A stretch of 64,000 nt of DNA, from NCBI GenBank assembly GCA_023457255.1, contig JAEWMB010000037.1, forward strand, positions 183,709-247,708, read 5' to 3'. Under the pieces are notes generated by a model, which was not told the origin of the DNA, ran no database searches, and was given only the letters and a program-made list of their open reading frames with translations. The position numbers were made by a program, and so were the translations under genes. Shown here piece by piece: positions 9,180 to 17,832 of the stretch (position 1 is the first letter of the stretch; every line of letters begins with the position of its first letter). Source of the DNA: Bacillota bacterium. GTDB taxonomy: Bacteria > Bacillota > Clostridia > Lachnospirales > Lachnospiraceae.

Positions 9180-9896
9180 TTAAGCAAGTTCAAGAGCAAT
9201 CTCCATCATCTCCCTAAAACTAATCTGGCGGTCTTCTGCCGATAAACTCTCTCCGGTATATAGGTGATCAGAAATAGTTAAGATACATAGTGCATTTTTC
9301 CCTGCTCTTGCAGCATTCATATATAATGCAGCAGCCTCCATCTCTACACATAATACGCCCATCTTCTTCCATTGATTCGAAGAATTCTTATTATCATCAT
9401 AAAAGATATCAGAGGATAGGATATTTCCTACAACAATCTTAGTATTCTGTGCCTTTGCTGCATTAACTGCCTTTTCCAGCAGCTCATAACTGGCGATTGG
9501 TGCAAACGTACCCGGTAACTCATACTGGGAAGCAAAATTAGAATTTGTGCTTGCGCCCATACCTATTACTACATCACGAACATGAACGTTATCAGAAATT
9601 CCGCCGGCAGAACCAATGCGAATAATGTTATCGACATCATAAAAGTGATATAACTCATAAGAATAGATACCAATCGATGGCATTCCCATTCCTCCGCCCA
9701 TAACAGAAATTTGCTTTCCTTTATAAGTTCCTGTATATCCAAACATATTTCTTACAGTATTAAAACATACCGGATTTTCTAAATAAGTTTCTGCAATAAA
9801 TTTAGCACGCAATGGATCTCCCGGCATTAATACGGTTTTTGCAATCTCTCCCGGTTTTGCTCCATTGTGTGGGGTTGGTGCTGATGCCTGACTCAT
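9180..9896 (-). CDS. deoD: Purine-nucleoside phosphorylase
   Basis: It phosphorolyses purine (deoxy)nucleosides to base and (deoxy)ribose-1-phosphate. The 238-residue length and motifs are those of the hexameric NP-I class: VLMPGDPLRAKFIAE, GYTGTYKGK, SVMGGGMGMPS, RIGSAGGI, VCVEMEAAALY and ISDH near the C-terminus (catalytic Asp). The ATG follows GGAGG. It is first in the deoD-deoC-cdd unit and has a plausible promoter at 10015-10043. Confidence 0.96.
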   Translation of the reverse strand: MSQASAPTPHNGAKPGEIAKTVLMPGDPLRAKFIAETYLENPVCFNTVRNMFGYTGTYKGKQISVMGGGMGMPSIGIYSYELYHFYDVDNIIRIGSAGGISDNVHVRDVVIGMGASTNSNFASQYELPGTFAPIASYELLEKAVNAAKAQNTKIVVGNILSSDIFYDDNKNSSNQWKKMGVLCVEMEAAALYMNAARAGKNALCILTISDHLYTGESLSAEDRQISFREMMEIALELA

Positions 9897-10014
9897 AACA
9901 ATTCCTCCATTCTATATTCTTGGATACGGCAAAAATAATTTATATCTTTATTTTTTGTCCCATTTTAGATTTTTTATTTAGTAAAAAAATAGAAAGTTTT
10001 CTCTTTTTTAGATT

Positions 10015-10043
10015 ATCTTAACATACAACCCGTCCAAATGCAA
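10015..10043 (-). promoter_or_regulatory. Candidate sigma-A promoter of deoD-deoC-cdd
   Basis: Minus strand TTGCAT (10043-10038), a 17-base spacer, then TAAGAT (10020-10015), 118 bp upstream of the deoD start. The match is fair, not perfect. Confidence 0.4.
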
Positions 10044-10069
10044 CTTAAGTACCTAGCCTCAAAACTACA

Positions 10070-11503
10070 TTAAACCCGCTGATTCTTACTGTTTGGCAAG
10101 GTTATACGGAAGAACTTTCGCATTAGCTTTCTTGCATTCAATGGTATCAGCGGATAAAGGTAGCTCTTACCAGATATCGTCTTGTTAAGTGCAACACTAA
10201 TTAAAATTAAAAGAATACCTGCCACGTACCCCCAAATGCCAAAAATTGCTGTAAGAATTAGCATAATTAAACGTAAAAACTTAAGCGCATATCCAAGTTC
10301 AAAACTAACCTGCGTATAATTTGCCAGAACAACAAATGCCATATAAAGCATCGCTTCCGCATTAAACCAACCCGAACTTACCGTAAAATCACCAATAATT
10401 AATGCAGCAACCACACTTAAAGGGGTGCTTAACATACTCGGGGTATTTACCGCCGCCAATCGAAGTCCGTCAATGGCAAGCTCTAAAACCATAAACTGCC
10501 ATATAAGCGGCAAATTCATCGGATCCTTTACTATGATAAACTCAAACCCTTTCGGTATCCACTGTGGATTATCCATAAACAATAAAAAGGTAGGGGTCAA
10601 TATTAACGCAATCAAATTTATGAGTAAGCGAGACAATCTTAAGTAAGTTCCTGTAATCGGTGGAAAATAATAATCATCTGCTGCCTCAACAATATCAAAA
10701 ATAGAAGAGGGAATTATCATGGCTGCTGGAGAATTATCTACTAAAACAGCTATACTCCCTTCTAAAATACAGGCAGCAGTAGTATCCGGACGTTCCGAAT
10801 ATTTGTATTTTGGAAAAGGATTAAACCAGCTGCCACGGTAAAGAGCTTCTGCCAAGCTTTCCTGATTCATCGATAAGGAATCTATGTTAAGCTCTTCCAG
10901 CTTTGTAATAACACGGTTTAATAATTTTTCATCGATTCTCCCATCCATATAAGTTACAACAATATCAGTTTTTGAAGTCTCACCTACCTCCATCATCTTC
11001 ATCACCAGTTCATTGCTGCGAATCCGCCGGCGTATTAATGCCGTATTAAAAACAATCGTTTCTACAAAACCATCTCTGGAACCACGCAAAACCTTATCCT
11101 TTTCCGGCTCCTCCACACCTCTGGCCGGATAGGTTCTGGCGTCAATTGCAATGACTTCGTCAAACCCGTCAATAAACATTAACGGAACACCGGAAAACAG
11201 ATTTTTAATGATTGCTTTCTCATCTTTTATGATATCAACTTCAATATAGCCTATATTGATATCTGCATATTCCTTGGCACTTTTGGGAAAATCTCCTTCT
11301 TTCACTGCATCTAATTTTTGCAGCATCTTTTGTAAAGGCTCATCTTTTGCAAAACCATCAATAAAATATAAACAAGCCAATTTTCCACCGGTCTGAAAGG
11401 TTCGGCAGAGAATATCAAAGCTTTTATCTACTTTGAATAATTGATTGAAGTAATTCATATTTGCATGAATGTCCTTACCTAGTTGATACGGCATTTTTTT
11501 CAC
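10070..11503 (-). CDS. GerA-family spore membrane protein, SpoVAF-like
   Basis: This is a 477-residue protein of the GerA germination-receptor A-subunit family. A soluble N-terminal half (about residues 1-285) with the family segments GFVETIVFNTALIRRRIR and YSERPDTTAACILEG is followed by four or five membrane spans (about 290-450). Opening with a KSFDILCRTFQTGGKLACLYFIDGF block resembles SpoVAF more than nutrient receptors; this is a recollection of family wording, not a search. No gerB or gerC partner is adjacent, which also favours SpoVAF. Predicted site: spore inner membrane, role in germination. The gene ends close to the deoD promoter. Confidence 0.82.
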   Translation of the reverse strand: MKKMPYQLGKDIHANMNYFNQLFKVDKSFDILCRTFQTGGKLACLYFIDGFAKDEPLQKMLQKLDAVKEGDFPKSAKEYADINIGYIEVDIIKDEKAIIKNLFSGVPLMFIDGFDEVIAIDARTYPARGVEEPEKDKVLRGSRDGFVETIVFNTALIRRRIRSNELVMKMMEVGETSKTDIVVTYMDGRIDEKLLNRVITKLEELNIDSLSMNQESLAEALYRGSWFNPFPKYKYSERPDTTAACILEGSIAVLVDNSPAAMIIPSSIFDIVEAADDYYFPPITGTYLRLSRLLINLIALILTPTFLLFMDNPQWIPKGFEFIIVKDPMNLPLIWQFMVLELAIDGLRLAAVNTPSMLSTPLSVVAALIIGDFTVSSGWFNAEAMLYMAFVVLANYTQVSFELGYALKFLRLIMLILTAIFGIWGYVAGILLILISVALNKTISGKSYLYPLIPLNARKLMRKFFRITLPNSKNQRV

Positions 11504-11577
11504 TCACTTTCGCAGATACTTTTTTCTACTATAGTTTGCCAATATCAAATAGAAATATGTAGTAAGAAAAGAAGAAG

Positions 11578-11618
11578 CCTGAATTTCTATGAAATCTTTC
11601 TCTCATAGAAATTCAAGC
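11578..11618 (-). terminator. Terminator of the trigger-factor-like gene
   Basis: TGAATTTCTATGA pairs perfectly with its complement across a 10-base loop. The minus-strand tail is T-rich (GGCTTCTTCTTTTC). It lies about 50 bp after the stop. Confidence 0.75.
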
Positions 11619-11667
11619 TATATTATTTATTATGATGTGGATCTGCTTTCCTTATTGTTGTTAGCTT

Positions 11668-12732
11668 TTATTCAACAATAGTAATCTGCTCAGCAATAAA
11701 GCTTTGAACCTTATCCCAAAGAAGTGCTTCTTTTACAGTTTCTTCACCAATTGTCTTTATAAATTCATCGTTGCTGTTATATCCATACTTTTTCGTATAT
11801 TCTGTTAAACTTTCTTCATACTCTTTCTGAGACAAGGTAATATTCTCAGCTCTGCCAATTGCATCTAGCAGCAATTCTTGCTTTAACGCCAGTTGTACGT
11901 ACTCCTCAAAAGTAACACCAAAAAAGTTCTTTACATAATCTTCAAGCTCCATGCTGTAAACCATCGCCATGACATTAAGCTTTTCTTCAAGCTCTTTGCT
12001 CTTTTTCTCAATGGAACCCTCCGGGTATCCTACTATCTCAGATGCATCAGAAACAATCTTCCAAGCTCCTGCTTTTTTATTGTTCTTAACTTCCTCAAGC
12101 TTTTCCTTTTTAATGGAAGGGATTAAGCTTTCTTTGTACTCAGCCACAGTATTTGCGTCAGATATTTCTTGTACAAATTCCTCTGTTATTTCAGGAACTA
12201 CAAACTGCTCTACAGATTTAATCGTAACCTGAAAAGAAACTTCTTTTCCGATAAGTGCTTTCTCTGAAAAGGTACTTGGAATTGTTAAGGAAAACTTAGT
12301 AGTCTCTCCGGAATACATTCCGGCCAGGTTCTCGGTAAATCCGTCCATAATGTACTCACCATTACCATATACGAACTCAAAATTGTCACTGTTAAAGCCA
12401 TCATTGGCTTTTCCGTCTACTGTACCGGTCATCTGAATTGTAACTTTTTCACCACCGGAAATCGGGTGTTCTTCAGATTTTACGTAAATTCCATTTTGGG
12501 TTTGGATTTCTTGCAGCTTCTTCTCTATATCGTAATCAGTAACCTCAAATGTCTCTTCCGATACTTTAATATCCTTATAATTACCTGGCGTTACGTATTT
12601 TGTTGTATCTACATCCTTATATCTGCTGTAATTATTAAAGTTAATTACTTCGTTTTTTTTGCACCCTGCAAAAACAAGCGCAACTCCTAGCATCGCAATC
12701 GCAAGTATCCCTCTCTTTTTCATATCCTCCAT
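11668..12732 (-). CDS. Trigger-factor-like lipoprotein with FKBP domain
   Basis: A signal peptide with lipobox VFAGC (lipidated Cys near residue 24 from the chosen start) precedes an FKBP-type peptidyl-prolyl isomerase-like domain: GGEKVTIQMTGTVDGKANDG, then MDGFTENLAGMYSGE. A helical C-terminal region follows that resembles the trigger-factor C-domain. The ribosome-binding N-domain of true trigger factor is absent and replaced by a lipoprotein leader. I infer an extracytoplasmic folding factor attached to the membrane, analogous in place to PrsA. The ATG at 12732 follows AGGAAGG; the open frame continues 18 codons through a 20-bp repeat that encodes nothing recognisable. Confidence 0.82.
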   Translation of the reverse strand: MEDMKKRGILAIAMLGVALVFAGCKKNEVINFNNYSRYKDVDTTKYVTPGNYKDIKVSEETFEVTDYDIEKKLQEIQTQNGIYVKSEEHPISGGEKVTIQMTGTVDGKANDGFNSDNFEFVYGNGEYIMDGFTENLAGMYSGETTKFSLTIPSTFSEKALIGKEVSFQVTIKSVEQFVVPEITEEFVQEISDANTVAEYKESLIPSIKKEKLEEVKNNKKAGAWKIVSDASEIVGYPEGSIEKKSKELEEKLNVMAMVYSMELEDYVKNFFGVTFEEYVQLALKQELLLDAIGRAENITLSQKEYEESLTEYTKKYGYNSNDEFIKTIGEETVKEALLWDKVQSFIAEQITIVE

Positions 12733-12734
12733 AC

Positions 12735-12792
12735 CTTCCTCTTTATAGGTATTCCTTTCTTTCCATAGGTATCCCTTTCTTTTCACAGGTCT
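12735..12792. repeat. 20-bp tandem repeat in the leader of the lipoprotein gene
   Basis: Plus-strand units of about 20 bp beginning ATAGGTATTCCTTTCTTTCC and ATAGGTATCCCTTTCTTTTC, then a partial third copy starting ACAGGT. The unit contains a purine-rich AAAGGAAT/AAAGGGAT on the transcribed strand, so it repeats a ribosome-binding-like sequence before the true start. Confidence 0.6.
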
Positions 12793-12856
12793 ACCCTACT
12801 ACTTTATCATATACGAAGGAATTTTACAATGTAAATACTTACAATTCACGAATTCT

Positions 12857-13836
12857 TCACAATTCATTTACTTTAAAAAACTGCAAAACTCCTTGTAATT
12901 TAAGTACCATTGCTGCTAAATCCTTCGATTTTTGCTGACTTTGCAGAGCATTCGATTTTACCCGGGCCGTATGCTCTAAAACCGCTTCACTCATGATAAA
13001 CATCTGCTGATTGGCAGCCGATTGTTCTTGTGTAATCTCTACCAAGTTTTTGCTTACCTCTTCAACCTCGGCAATACGAAATGTTACAGCATCTACCTCA
13101 GTTTTCACATTCTGGACTTTCGAAGTAATCCGCCGAAAGGTTTCCGCTGAATTATCCATCGTTTGTTTACTTTCCTGTATGGATAGAACACAATGTTCAG
13201 TTTTTCCTTTCATCTCTTTTACCAGCTCTACATTACCTTCAATTACCTGTTTCATACGTACCACACTATCTGCACTGTTTTTTGCCAATGCATTGACCTC
13301 CATAGCTACGACCTGAAAACCTTTACCATCAGTATTTGCTCGAACTGCTTCGATTGCTGCATTTAAGGACAATAATTTCGACTGCTCCGCAATTTCCTCC
13401 ATGACTTCTGCCATACCACGAATGCGCTTCATATATTGGTATACCGATTCTACAGACTCTGATAGATTTCCCATGTTACCCTGAATATTATTCATCGCAT
13501 CTCCCATAAGTATAATTTCAGTTTGTCCGGAACCCGATAGTTCTACCATTTCTTTCAGATTTCGGTTCATTACTTCTGACTTTTCACGTACGGTTCCAAT
13601 GTCAGCGGCTAAAATATTGGAGTTATCCACGATCTCCTCAACACTTTTTCCAAGATCACCAAGGGATTCCTGCATCTGTTTCATCGAATCATATTGAGAA
13701 GCACTGGCTTCCGTTAAATGTGAGCTCATCTGCCCGCTGTTGTCTGATTACTGCTGCAATAATAGGTAGTATTAAACCTAAAAGCCTTCCTCTCATTCCA
13801 AGTCTTGATTTCATATTATTCCGATTTGTTCTCAAA
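12857..13836 (-). pseudogene. Methyl-accepting chemotaxis protein, internally deleted and frameshifted
   Basis: The 290-codon frame from 13729 to 12857 encodes a chemoreceptor signalling domain. It includes the hairpin-tip region EIAEQSKLLSLNAAIEAVRA followed by GKGFQVVAMEVNALA. No membrane segment or sensor domain belongs to that frame. Upstream, in another frame, a start (TTG at 13836 behind GGAGG, then ATG at 13815) encodes a basic start plus a hydrophobic helix, MKSRLGMRGRLLGLILPIIA. That is the expected first transmembrane segment. The two parts differ in frame (86 bp between the ATGs), and the sensor domain, second helix and HAMP are missing. I infer a deletion joining the 5' end to the signalling domain out of frame. 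A soluble receptor translated from 13729 remains possible but has no clear ribosome binding site. Confidence 0.7.
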
Positions 13837-13978
13837 AACCGAATACCTCCTCTATTCGTATCAATATGTTCAAAATAATCTTACGGCTTAAATGAGAAAT
13901 CAAAATATTATTTATGTAAAATCTAGCAACGTTACTTAATTTTATTTTCTATTCGTATTTCATCCTTATAAATTAAAA

Positions 13979-14017
13979 AGAGCAAGCAGAAAGTTAATAA
14001 AATTATCTGTTTGCTCT
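13979..14017 (-). terminator. Probable thrS terminator
   Basis: A 12-bp stem, AGAGCAAACAGA with its partner containing one mismatch, is followed on the minus strand by TTTTTAATTT, about 115 bp after the thrS stop. Confidence 0.65.
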
Positions 14018-14131
14018 CTCTATTCTTATACTTCTTTAAATACTGCTTTACTACACCTTGCTTTTACTCTTCTGTAAATACTTCTTTTTCATACTTTGCT
14101 TTTATTCCGCTTTCATTCTCGCTTCTCTATT

Positions 14132-16090
14132 CTATTCCTCTGTTACTTCAATTTTACGAATTTCTTTCGTTCTGATTTCTTTACAGATTTCATCCATGAA
14201 ATCACTAACCTTCTTTTGTCCTTCATCACCAAGGTAACGGCTTCTTACCGATACCAGACCTTCTTCTTCTTCCTTTTGGCCAACGACCAGCATATAAGGT
14301 ACACGGTCTAATCTGGCTTCACGAATCTTATAACCAATCTTTTCTGCACGGTTATCTACTGTCACAAGCACTCCGTTATCAAGAAGCTCTTTTTCAACCA
14401 TCTTAGCGTAGTCACTATACTTCTCGGAGATAGGTAAGATACGAACCTGTTCCGGACATAACCAAGTCGGGAATTTACCTGCGTATTTTTCAATTAACCA
14501 AGCAAGTGTTCTTTCATAACATCCCATACTTGTTCTGTGAATAATATAAGGACGTTTCTTTTCACCATTTGCATCAATATAAGTCATATCAAAACGCTCC
14601 GCAAGGAACATATCGAGCTGAATTGTAATCATGGTATCTTCTTTACCATACACATTCTTAGCCTGAATATCGAGCTTTGGACCATAGAAGGCTGCTTCTC
14701 CGTCTTCCTCGGTGAAGTTGATGCCAATATGATTTAAAATCTCACGCATCATATCCTGAACCTTATTCCAAGTCTCCTCATTTCCAAGATATTTACTCTG
14801 GTTATTTGGATCCCACTTTGATAAACGATAAGTTACATCGTCTGCCAAACCTAAAGTAGTTAAACAGTATTTTGCTAAATCCACACAACCTTTAAATTCA
14901 TCTTCTAACTGTTCGGGTGTTACAATAAGATGGCCTTCTGATATTGTAAACTGACGTACTCTTGTAAGACCATGCATCTCACCGGAATCCTCATTACGGA
15001 AAAGTGTTGAGGTTTCACCATAACGGCAAGGCAAATCACGATAACTCTTTTGGGACTGTTTGTAAACATAATACTGAAATGGACAAGTCATAGGACGAAG
15101 GGCAAATATTTCTGCATTCTCATCCTCCTCATCTCCAAGAACAAACATACCTTCTTTATAATGATTCCAGTGATCGGAAATTTCATACAAATCTCTTTTG
15201 GCAAGTAATGGGGTTTTTGTTCTCATATAGCCACGGCGTTCTTCCTCATCCTCAATCCAACGCTGAAGAGTCTGAATCATCTTTGCACCCTTTGGCATTA
15301 AGAGTGGCAATCCCTGACCAATAACATCAACCGTTGCAAAAAGCTCCATCTCACGGCCAAGTTTGTTATGGTCTCTTTTCTTAATATCTTCCAGATGCTT
15401 TAAAAATTCATCAAGGTCTGCATTTTTGGTAAAAGCAGTTCCGTAAACACGAGTAAGCATCTTATTTTTCTCACTGCCTCTCCAGTAAGCACCGGAGGAA
15501 TTGATTAATTTGATTGCTTTAATATTCTTTGTACTCATGAGATGAGGTCCTGCACAAAGGTCTACAAAATCACCTTGAGAGTAGAAGGAAATCACGGAAT
15601 CTTCCGGTAAATCACGAATTAATTCCACTTTATATGGCTCTGCTTTTTCCTCCATAAACTGAATAGCTTCTGCGCGTGGAAGGGTAAATCTTGTAATATC
15701 TGCGCCTTCTTTTATAATTTTCTTCATCTCTTGCTCTAATGCATCCAGTGCGGTACGGTCAAAAGGAGCAACATCAAAATCATAATAAAATCCTGTATCA
15801 ATCGATGGTCCGATTGCAATTTTTGCCTCCGGATATAATCTCTTTACCGCTTGTGCAAGTACATGGGATGCCGTATGACGATAAGCCGCCTTACCTGCCT
15901 CCTCGTTAAAAGTTAAGATGTTTAGTTCCGCATCTTCCATTACTTCTGTACGAAGGTCCACTACTTTTCCATCAAGTTCAGCAGCACATGCCATTCTTGC
16001 CAGGCCTTCACTGATATCTTTGGCAATATCAAGGATTGCCATAGGTCTTGAATACTCTTTTACAGATCCATCTTTTAATGTAATCTTCAT
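14132..16090 (-). CDS. thrS: Threonyl-tRNA synthetase
   Basis: This class II synthetase charges tRNA-Thr. The 652-residue protein has the full family layout. An N-terminal TGS domain covers about residues 1-60. The editing domain carries HTASHVLAQAVKRLYP (HxxxH near 73-77) and CAGPHL. The catalytic core has motif 2 TSTLFRNEDSGEMHGLTRVRQF and motif 3 in the HRTSMGCYERTLAWLIE region. The C-terminal anticodon-binding domain begins near WLCPEQVRILPIS. A GAGG site precedes the ATG. It is controlled by a threonine T-box leader directly upstream. Confidence 0.98.
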   Translation of the reverse strand: MKITLKDGSVKEYSRPMAILDIAKDISEGLARMACAAELDGKVVDLRTEVMEDAELNILTFNEEAGKAAYRHTASHVLAQAVKRLYPEAKIAIGPSIDTGFYYDFDVAPFDRTALDALEQEMKKIIKEGADITRFTLPRAEAIQFMEEKAEPYKVELIRDLPEDSVISFYSQGDFVDLCAGPHLMSTKNIKAIKLINSSGAYWRGSEKNKMLTRVYGTAFTKNADLDEFLKHLEDIKKRDHNKLGREMELFATVDVIGQGLPLLMPKGAKMIQTLQRWIEDEEERRGYMRTKTPLLAKRDLYEISDHWNHYKEGMFVLGDEEDENAEIFALRPMTCPFQYYVYKQSQKSYRDLPCRYGETSTLFRNEDSGEMHGLTRVRQFTISEGHLIVTPEQLEDEFKGCVDLAKYCLTTLGLADDVTYRLSKWDPNNQSKYLGNEETWNKVQDMMREILNHIGINFTEEDGEAAFYGPKLDIQAKNVYGKEDTMITIQLDMFLAERFDMTYIDANGEKKRPYIIHRTSMGCYERTLAWLIEKYAGKFPTWLCPEQVRILPISEKYSDYAKMVEKELLDNGVLVTVDNRAEKIGYKIREARLDRVPYMLVVGQKEEEEGLVSVRSRYLGDEGQKKVSDFMDEICKEIRTKEIRKIEVTEE

Positions 16091-16224
16091 AATAACCTCG
16101 TTTCTGGCGCTTAACGCCTATGATAATAAAATATTTGTAATCGATACAAATGCTTATTTCTTCTTAGAAAGAATAAGGTTCTCATGAGCGAAACGCCTGA
16201 GTGCCCGCCCTTAGCCAATCTCTT

Positions 16225-16242
16225 TTGATTCCTAGGAATCAA
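16225..16242. promoter_or_regulatory. 18-bp palindrome in the thrS leader
   Basis: TTGATTCCTAGGAATCAA is a perfect palindrome. It lies between the T-box terminator and the thrS start, so it is present only in read-through mRNA. Its purpose is unknown. Confidence 0.4.
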
Positions 16243-16246
16243 AAAA

Positions 16247-16289
16247 ACTCGTCTCTTTCGATTACATAATGTATTCGAAAGGGACGAGT
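16247..16289 (-). terminator. T-box-linked terminator of thrS
   Basis: A long stem (ACTCGTC...GACGAGT with further pairing through CTTTCGA/TCGAAAG) is followed by seven T on the minus strand, directly after the T-box motif. Confidence 0.92.
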
Positions 16290-16292
16290 ATC

Positions 16293-16545
16293 ACTCGCGG
16301 TTCCACCCTCATTGGATAAAAATAATACTGCATTATAGTAGTAGAATTTCTTATCCCGGCTTCATTCGATGGTAACGGTATCACCGGACCTGATTGGGGC
16401 CACTCCGAGGTAGTCTTCAATTGCTTCTGTATTAGAATACTTCCAGCTTATGCATTCCTCTCTGAAATACTCCGCAATTTACTCTTCTCATCAACGCATT
16501 ATCTTAATTTAATTGTATAATCGAAAAAGATTTCTTTTTTTATTA
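16293..16545 (-). promoter_or_regulatory. Threonine T-box leader
   Basis: The minus strand carries the T-box sequence AGGGTGGAACCGCG (about 16297-16311) and a Stem I region. That region contains GAAG-ACT-ACC-TCGGAG near 16401-16416. ACT and ACC are both threonine codons, so the specifier matches thrS although I cannot say which triplet is read. Regulation is by tRNA-Thr charging through the terminator at 16247-16289. Confidence 0.9.
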
Positions 16546-16632
16546 TAACATTTCCTTTTATGTTGTCAAGACGCTTCATCATGGAAATTTTTAAATAAAA
16601 AATGAATAATATTAACTTATCCTCATGAAGAA

Positions 16633-17613
16633 TTATAGCTTAAGCTCCATCACATAATCATCCATAACAAATCCATTACCAATATCTGATACCTGTGTTC
16701 GTATCGTTTGAAATCCTTTTTTCTCATAAATATGAATTGTATCATGGTTATAACGGTTCACCGTCAGCCAGATTGATTGTAATCTTCTTTCTTGACAGCT
16801 TTTCTTTAAAAACTCAAATACATGAGACGCATATTGCTTTCCGCGGTATTTTTTGAGGATATAGAGTTTACTTAAAAACAATTTTCCCTCATCCGGACGG
16901 ATTCCTGTATAACCGACTGTGACTCCATCTACAACAACAAAATAATACTCATATCCGGAGCCCCTTATCTGCTCTGTTATTGCCTTTACTGATTGGAATT
17001 TATCCACCATATAATCAATCTGTTCTAAGGATAGTATGGTAGAAAAATGCTGATGCCATACTTCGTCTGCTATCCCTGCCAATTTTTGAATTGACTCATC
17101 ATCTTCCACTCGCACCATCCGTATATTCACCTGAACCTTATCGGAATCTTTTGTATCCTTTAATAATTCTTCTAAGATATCCACTGCATCACCTACTAAC
17201 TCAACACATGGCCGTTTTTTATAATACTGCTCGGTTCTAGCTTCCGGACAAGTATCCGTGAATGATTTCTGTAAACCATCCTTTTCAAGTCCCAGCAGTT
17301 CTCTGCAGATAATCGAACCGTTCTTTTTACGATATTTAGCGGCTAGGTTCTGTACCATATCATAGTTCTTTTTCTTTCCTTGCGTATCTCGCCCGTCGAT
17401 AGCTCCTGTCTCTAAGCCCGCTACCATAAACATGCCCGACACTGCGCCGCATACCTCCCTCATTCTGCCCATACCGCCGCCAAAAGAAGAGGATAGTTTT
17501 AATCCCAGTTCCTTTGGAATGTGATACTCATCGCAAAATGCTGCAAAAACTGCTTGTGAACAGTTATATCCTTCCTGAAACAATTGAATTGCTTTTTCTC
17601 TTCTGCTCCCCAT
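16633..17613 (-). CDS. C_GCAxxG_C_C domain fused to a GNAT acetyltransferase
   Basis: Two domains are joined in 326 residues. Residues 1-150 match the C_GCAxxG_C_C family: GYNCSQAVFAAF (about 15-26), SSFGGGMGRMREVCGAVSGM (about 42-61), then further cysteines at ICRELLG, DTCPEA and RPCVELV. This spacing suggests metal or redox-centre binding; the family has no established biochemical role that I know. Residues 165-326 are a GNAT N-acetyltransferase with acetyl-CoA-binding region LYILKKYRGKQYASHVFEFL and the C-terminal VNRYNHDTIHIYEKKGF. Each half is full length, so this is a true fusion. It lies between thrS and an HD-GYP gene, with no obvious operon partner. Confidence 0.85.
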   Translation of the reverse strand: MGSRREKAIQLFQEGYNCSQAVFAAFCDEYHIPKELGLKLSSSFGGGMGRMREVCGAVSGMFMVAGLETGAIDGRDTQGKKKNYDMVQNLAAKYRKKNGSIICRELLGLEKDGLQKSFTDTCPEARTEQYYKKRPCVELVGDAVDILEELLKDTKDSDKVQVNIRMVRVEDDESIQKLAGIADEVWHQHFSTILSLEQIDYMVDKFQSVKAITEQIRGSGYEYYFVVVDGVTVGYTGIRPDEGKLFLSKLYILKKYRGKQYASHVFEFLKKSCQERRLQSIWLTVNRYNHDTIHIYEKKGFQTIRTQVSDIGNGFVMDDYVMELKL

Positions 17614-17832
17614 TCTGTTCTCCTAACTATGTAGCGCCCATTATATACCATATCTGTATGCGGACTCTTTCTGCATACAGACTTCATCTCGTCATAGATT
17701 CTATCTGAAATAGATTTATCTAAAGTAAATTTAATTTGCTCACGAATTCTACCTGCATAAGTATTTTACCCATGCATTTGGCACTGCCGGCAATAAAAGC
17801 AGGATTATGCCTTCCATTTCACCCAAAACTAA

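Noticed and set aside
9897..10069. Purine riboswitch before deoD
   Set aside because: None of the conserved purine aptamer loop sequences is visible; only a simple promoter candidate was found.
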